DNA from: Parvularculaceae bacterium
GTDB lineage: Bacteria > Pseudomonadota > Alphaproteobacteria > Caulobacterales > Parvularculaceae
Assembly: GCA_027080545.1 (NCBI GenBank)
Contig: JALWRV010000075.1
Location: forward strand, 1 to 8,449
Length of the DNA stretch: 8,449 nucleotides
Reading direction: 5' to 3'
In this document: one piece after another, positions 6,827-8,449 of the stretch
Layout: the number at the start of each line of letters is the position of its first letter
How positions within the stretch are numbered: the first letter of the stretch is position 1
The notes under the pieces: generated by a model
What the model was told of the DNA's origin: nothing
Seen by the model: only the letters and a program-made list of their open reading frames with translations
Databases searched by the model: none
Made by a program: the position numbers and the translations under genes

Positions 6827-7523
6827 TGGCTAATAAAATGACCGGTATTGTGCGCAAGAGAATCACAAGATCCATTTTCATTGACCAATTTTTGACATAG
6901 TCGGCATCAAAGGCGACCCGTTCTTCATAGCTGGTATCATTGCGGCCGGAGACTTGCCACAAGCCGGTAATGCCGGGGCGAGCAGCAGAATAGTAGAGCA
7001 GGTTGCGCCCATAGCGTGGCAGCTCTTCAAAGGTAACCGGGCGTGGCCCAATTATGGACATATCCCCCATCAAAATATTAAAAATTTGCGGTAATTCGTC
7101 GAGGCTTGTCTTGCGTAAAAGCTGACCAAAACGGGTAATACGTGGGTCTTGTTTCAATTTTTGATGATGGGCCCACTCTTCGGCAAGGGTTGGGCTTTGA
7201 TTTAACATTTGTTGCAGATATTTGTCGGCATTGGTGCGCATGGTGCGAAATTTTAAGCAAGCGAAGGGCTTACCCCCCAATCCACAACGTGTATGGCGAT
7301 AAAAAATCGGTCCCCCATCAGATAGTTTGATCATCAAGCTGATGGCCAGAAATAGGGGGGCTAAAAAAATCAACGCGGCCAAAGCGACCGATAGGTCAAA
7401 TAGTCGCTTGGGCCATGCGATAATCCCTGTGGATACCTCGCTTGGGCGTGGCAGGCCAACAGCGCTTTGGCGCGCAGCAATTTCCTCAAGAGCGGATTGG
7501 TCAAGATCAAAGGCTAGGGTCAT
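6813..7523 (-). CDS. exoY: ExoY-like undecaprenyl-phosphate sugar-1-phosphate transferase
   Basis: This priming enzyme has 236 residues and is a monotopic bacterial sugar transferase of the small (PglC/ExoY-size) class. It transfers a sugar-1-phosphate, galactose-1-phosphate in ExoY, from UDP-sugar to undecaprenyl phosphate at the cytoplasmic face of the inner membrane. A cytoplasmic N-tail of about 40 residues is followed by one hydrophobic membrane segment (about 43-67). The catalytic domain then shows LKFRTM (90-95), SLDELPQ with Asp142-Glu143 (the catalytic DE pair), GDMSIIGPRP (153-162), RPGITGLWQVSGR and the YVKNWSMKMD C-terminal block. The four extra N-terminal spans of WbaP-type enzymes are absent. 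The ATG at 7523 is poorly served by a ribosome site (AGAGA nine bases away), but no better start precedes the membrane segment. Its transcript faces the ExoM-like gene and ends 19 bases from it. Family is secure; the sugar is not determinable. Confidence 0.92.
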   Translation of the reverse strand: MTLAFDLDQSALEEIAARQSAVGLPRPSEVSTGIIAWPKRLFDLSVALAALIFLAPLFLAISLMIKLSDGGPIFYRHTRCGLGGKPFACLKFRTMRTNADKYLQQMLNQSPTLAEEWAHHQKLKQDPRITRFGQLLRKTSLDELPQIFNILMGDMSIIGPRPVTFEELPRYGRNLLYYSAARPGITGLWQVSGRNDTSYEERVAFDADYVKNWSMKMDLVILLRTIPVILLAKGAY

Positions 7524-7583
7524 CTGTTAAATTCTCTGATACGCAACGAACGGGATGACCTTTCATAAGCAAGGGCTAGGCCA

Positions 7584-7607
7584 GAGAGCGTTTTTGAGAG
7601 CGTTTTT
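7584..7607. repeat. exact tandem 12-bp repeat (2 x GAGAGCGTTTTT)
   Basis: Two perfect adjacent copies of GAGAGCGTTTTT lie in the divergent intergenic region, 61 bases upstream of the ExoY-like start. GGCCA (7579-7583) and TGGCC (7607-7611) flank them as an inverted pair. This could be a paired regulator site, a slippage duplication or neither. Confidence 0.6.
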
Positions 7608-7657
7608 GGCCATCAGGGAAGGGCGGGCAAACTGGAAAAGCGTGAAAAAAATCCTAA

Positions 7658-7707
7658 TAAAAGGTTAATGTCGGGTCAAATGAAACCGTTCATCTGGTAA
7701 CCTTTTA
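7658..7707. promoter_or_regulatory. perfect 10-bp inverted repeat, candidate operator
   Basis: TAAAAGGTTA (7658-7667) and TAACCTTTTA (7698-7707) are exact inverted copies separated by 30 bases. The right arm runs into the predicted -35 of the downstream gene. A smaller dyad, ATGAA-ACCG-TTCAT (7680-7693), lies inside. The spacing suits two binding sites or a cruciform more than a transcript hairpin. Confidence 0.4.
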
Positions 7708-7733
7708 AGAACAATATCTATGGTTAATATAAA
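7705..7733 (+). promoter_or_regulatory. sigma70-type promoter for the right-edge Wzy-family gene
   Basis: TTAAGA (7705-7710), a 17-base spacer and TATAAA (7728-7733) make a -35/-10 pair with 4/6 and 5/6 matches to TTGACA/TATAAT. A start near 7740 would leave a leader of about 19 bases before the ATG at 7759. Prediction only. Confidence 0.4.
7720..7727 (-). promoter_or_regulatory. possible CtrA half-site (TTAACCAT on minus strand)
   Basis: Minus-strand TTAACCAT equals the 8-mer half-site recognised for the alphaproteobacterial cell-cycle regulator CtrA. It lies in the promoter spacer, directly upstream of the predicted -10. A near-full site, GTTAA-N7-TCAA, lies at 7664-7679 region (GGTTAA at 7663-7668, TCAA at 7676-7679). 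An 8-mer can occur by chance, so this is tentative. Confidence 0.25.
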
Positions 7734-7758
7734 TCGAACAGCGTTTCATGGGGGAAAT

Positions 7759-8449
7759 ATGTTCTCACGCGCAAAGACCATGTTTGCCTTCGGGCTGCTA
7801 CTATTGATTTTAAGTGGCGCAACCCTGTTTTTCGGGGCTGATGCGCCCTTGGCGAGTTATGTCTTTAGCACGCTTATTTTTGTTACCGCGGGAGGGTGGT
7901 TTCTGTTTGCCCCAAACCAGGCGCAACTTCCTGCCACGGCCATCGTCCCCGCTTTTTTACTCGCCGGTTTCTTCGCCATGGATGTCTATTGGCAGCGCAT
8001 AGCGCTCGCATTGCCGGAATATGCCAGCCTTGCGGCGGCGGGTGTTGTGTTTCTCATGGCTAGGGCTTGGGCACGTGCCAGCGAACGGGCGATTTGGGCG
8101 TGGGAAGCATTAATTTGGATTATGGCTGCAATAGCGATATGGGCTCTAATCGATTTTGTGGTTGCCCCAGAAAATCTGTTTGGTCAGGTGCGTCCCTTTC
8201 ATACCGATCGGCTGTCCATGAGTTTTCTTTCTGCGAATACGGCAGCCACATGGCTGGGGATGGGGTTTCTCATTGCGCTTAGTCAGATTATCAAAGTTTG
8301 CGTTCGGCTCGGGTTTCAGCGCCCGGTGATTTTAATGGAAGAATTGGGGCGCCATCATTTACCCGCATTGATTTTATTTCTCAGCAGTTTCTTGGCGCTG
8401 GTGCTTACTGCCTCAAGAGCCGGGCTGAGTTTTACCCTGTTGGCAGCAG
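7759..8449 (+). CDS. second Wzy/WaaL (O-antigen ligase) family protein, 3' end outside window
   Basis: An open frame begins at the ATG at 7759, with GGGGG four bases upstream, and runs without a stop to the right edge, giving 230 residues of an unfinished protein. It is strongly hydrophobic, with about seven membrane spans in the visible part: roughly residues 8-26, 34-51, 60-76, 86-103, 112-135, 157-178 and 202-218. Two stretches suggest the O-antigen ligase/ExoQ-type polymerase family: FLSANTAATWLGMG (156-169) and LTASRAGL (216-223), the latter matching the family's L-T-x-S-R-x-G-L signature before the Wzy_C core. The diagnostic periplasmic loop with His-Asn would lie beyond the edge. It is divergent from the ExoY-like gene and has its own predicted promoter. 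The likely role is polymerising or ligating the lipid-linked repeat; it is distinct from the Wzy-family gene at 1311-2597. Confidence 0.75.
   Translation, partial: MFSRAKTMFAFGLLLLILSGATLFFGADAPLASYVFSTLIFVTAGGWFLFAPNQAQLPATAIVPAFLLAGFFAMDVYWQRIALALPEYASLAAAGVVFLMARAWARASERAIWAWEALIWIMAAIAIWALIDFVVAPENLFGQVRPFHTDRLSMSFLSANTAATWLGMGFLIALSQIIKVCVRLGFQRPVILMEELGRHHLPALILFLSSFLALVLTASRAGLSFTLLAA

Noticed and set aside
7584..7607. Tandem repeat as a CRISPR or mobile-element end
   Set aside because: Only two 12-bp units without spacers, no cas or transposase gene and no target-site duplication.
7814..8282. Two short plus-strand frames (62 and 71 codons) near the right edge
   Set aside because: They are out-of-frame readings within the open membrane-protein frame that starts at 7759, which has hydrophobic spans and family motifs.

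Overview
The window is a dense exopolysaccharide (EPS) assembly locus, probably from an alphaproteobacterium. Eight protein genes fill almost all of it: lipid-carrier priming, three consecutive glycosyltransferases, a flippase, two polymerase/ligase-type membrane proteins and a PAPS-dependent sulfotransferase. The alphaproteobacterial assignment rests on the close resemblance of four proteins to the succinoglycan (exo) proteins ExoY, ExoA, ExoL and ExoM, and on the consecutive A-L-M genes, which are also neighbours in the Sinorhizobium exo cluster. Base composition looks intermediate (about half G+C, judged by eye), unlike high-GC Rhizobium. The exact order cannot be read from the sequence.

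Layout: (i) 2-1408, plus strand: a Wzx/MATE-type flippase whose frame is open at the left edge. (ii) 3496 down to 1311, minus strand: a two-gene unit, sulfotransferase then a Wzy/WaaL-family protein, joined by a TGATG stop-start. The second gene runs 98 bp into the 3' end of the flippase gene, tail to tail. (iii) 3497-3615: a 119-bp divergent intergenic region with an extended -10 promoter for the minus-strand unit and a CGCCAT-N8-ATGGCG dyad where its -35 would lie. (iv) 3616-6793, plus strand: three overlapping glycosyltransferase genes (ExoA-, ExoL- and ExoM-like). (v) about 6794-6826: a hairpin between convergent genes. (vi) 7523 down to 6813, minus strand: an ExoY-like priming sugar-phosphate transferase. 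(vii) 7524-7758: a 235-bp divergent regulatory region with a tandem 12-bp repeat, a 10-bp inverted repeat, a sigma70-type promoter and CtrA-like half-sites. (viii) 7759-8449, plus strand: a second Wzy/WaaL-family gene, cut by the right edge.

Working model (inference from families): the ExoY homologue loads a sugar-1-phosphate onto undecaprenyl phosphate, and the ExoA, ExoL and ExoM homologues add the next sugars at the cytoplasmic face. The flippase moves the lipid-linked repeat across the membrane, and one of the Wzy-family proteins polymerises it. The sulfotransferase would add sulfate, making a sulfated succinoglycan-like polymer. Classical succinoglycan carries acetyl, pyruvyl and succinyl groups, so sulfate would be a departure. 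The window shows no co-polymerase/tyrosine kinase (ExoP/Wzz), export porin, or acyl- or pyruvyl-transferase; these may lie outside. No RNA gene, mobile element or CRISPR array was seen, and no gene-free stretch exceeds 300 bases.
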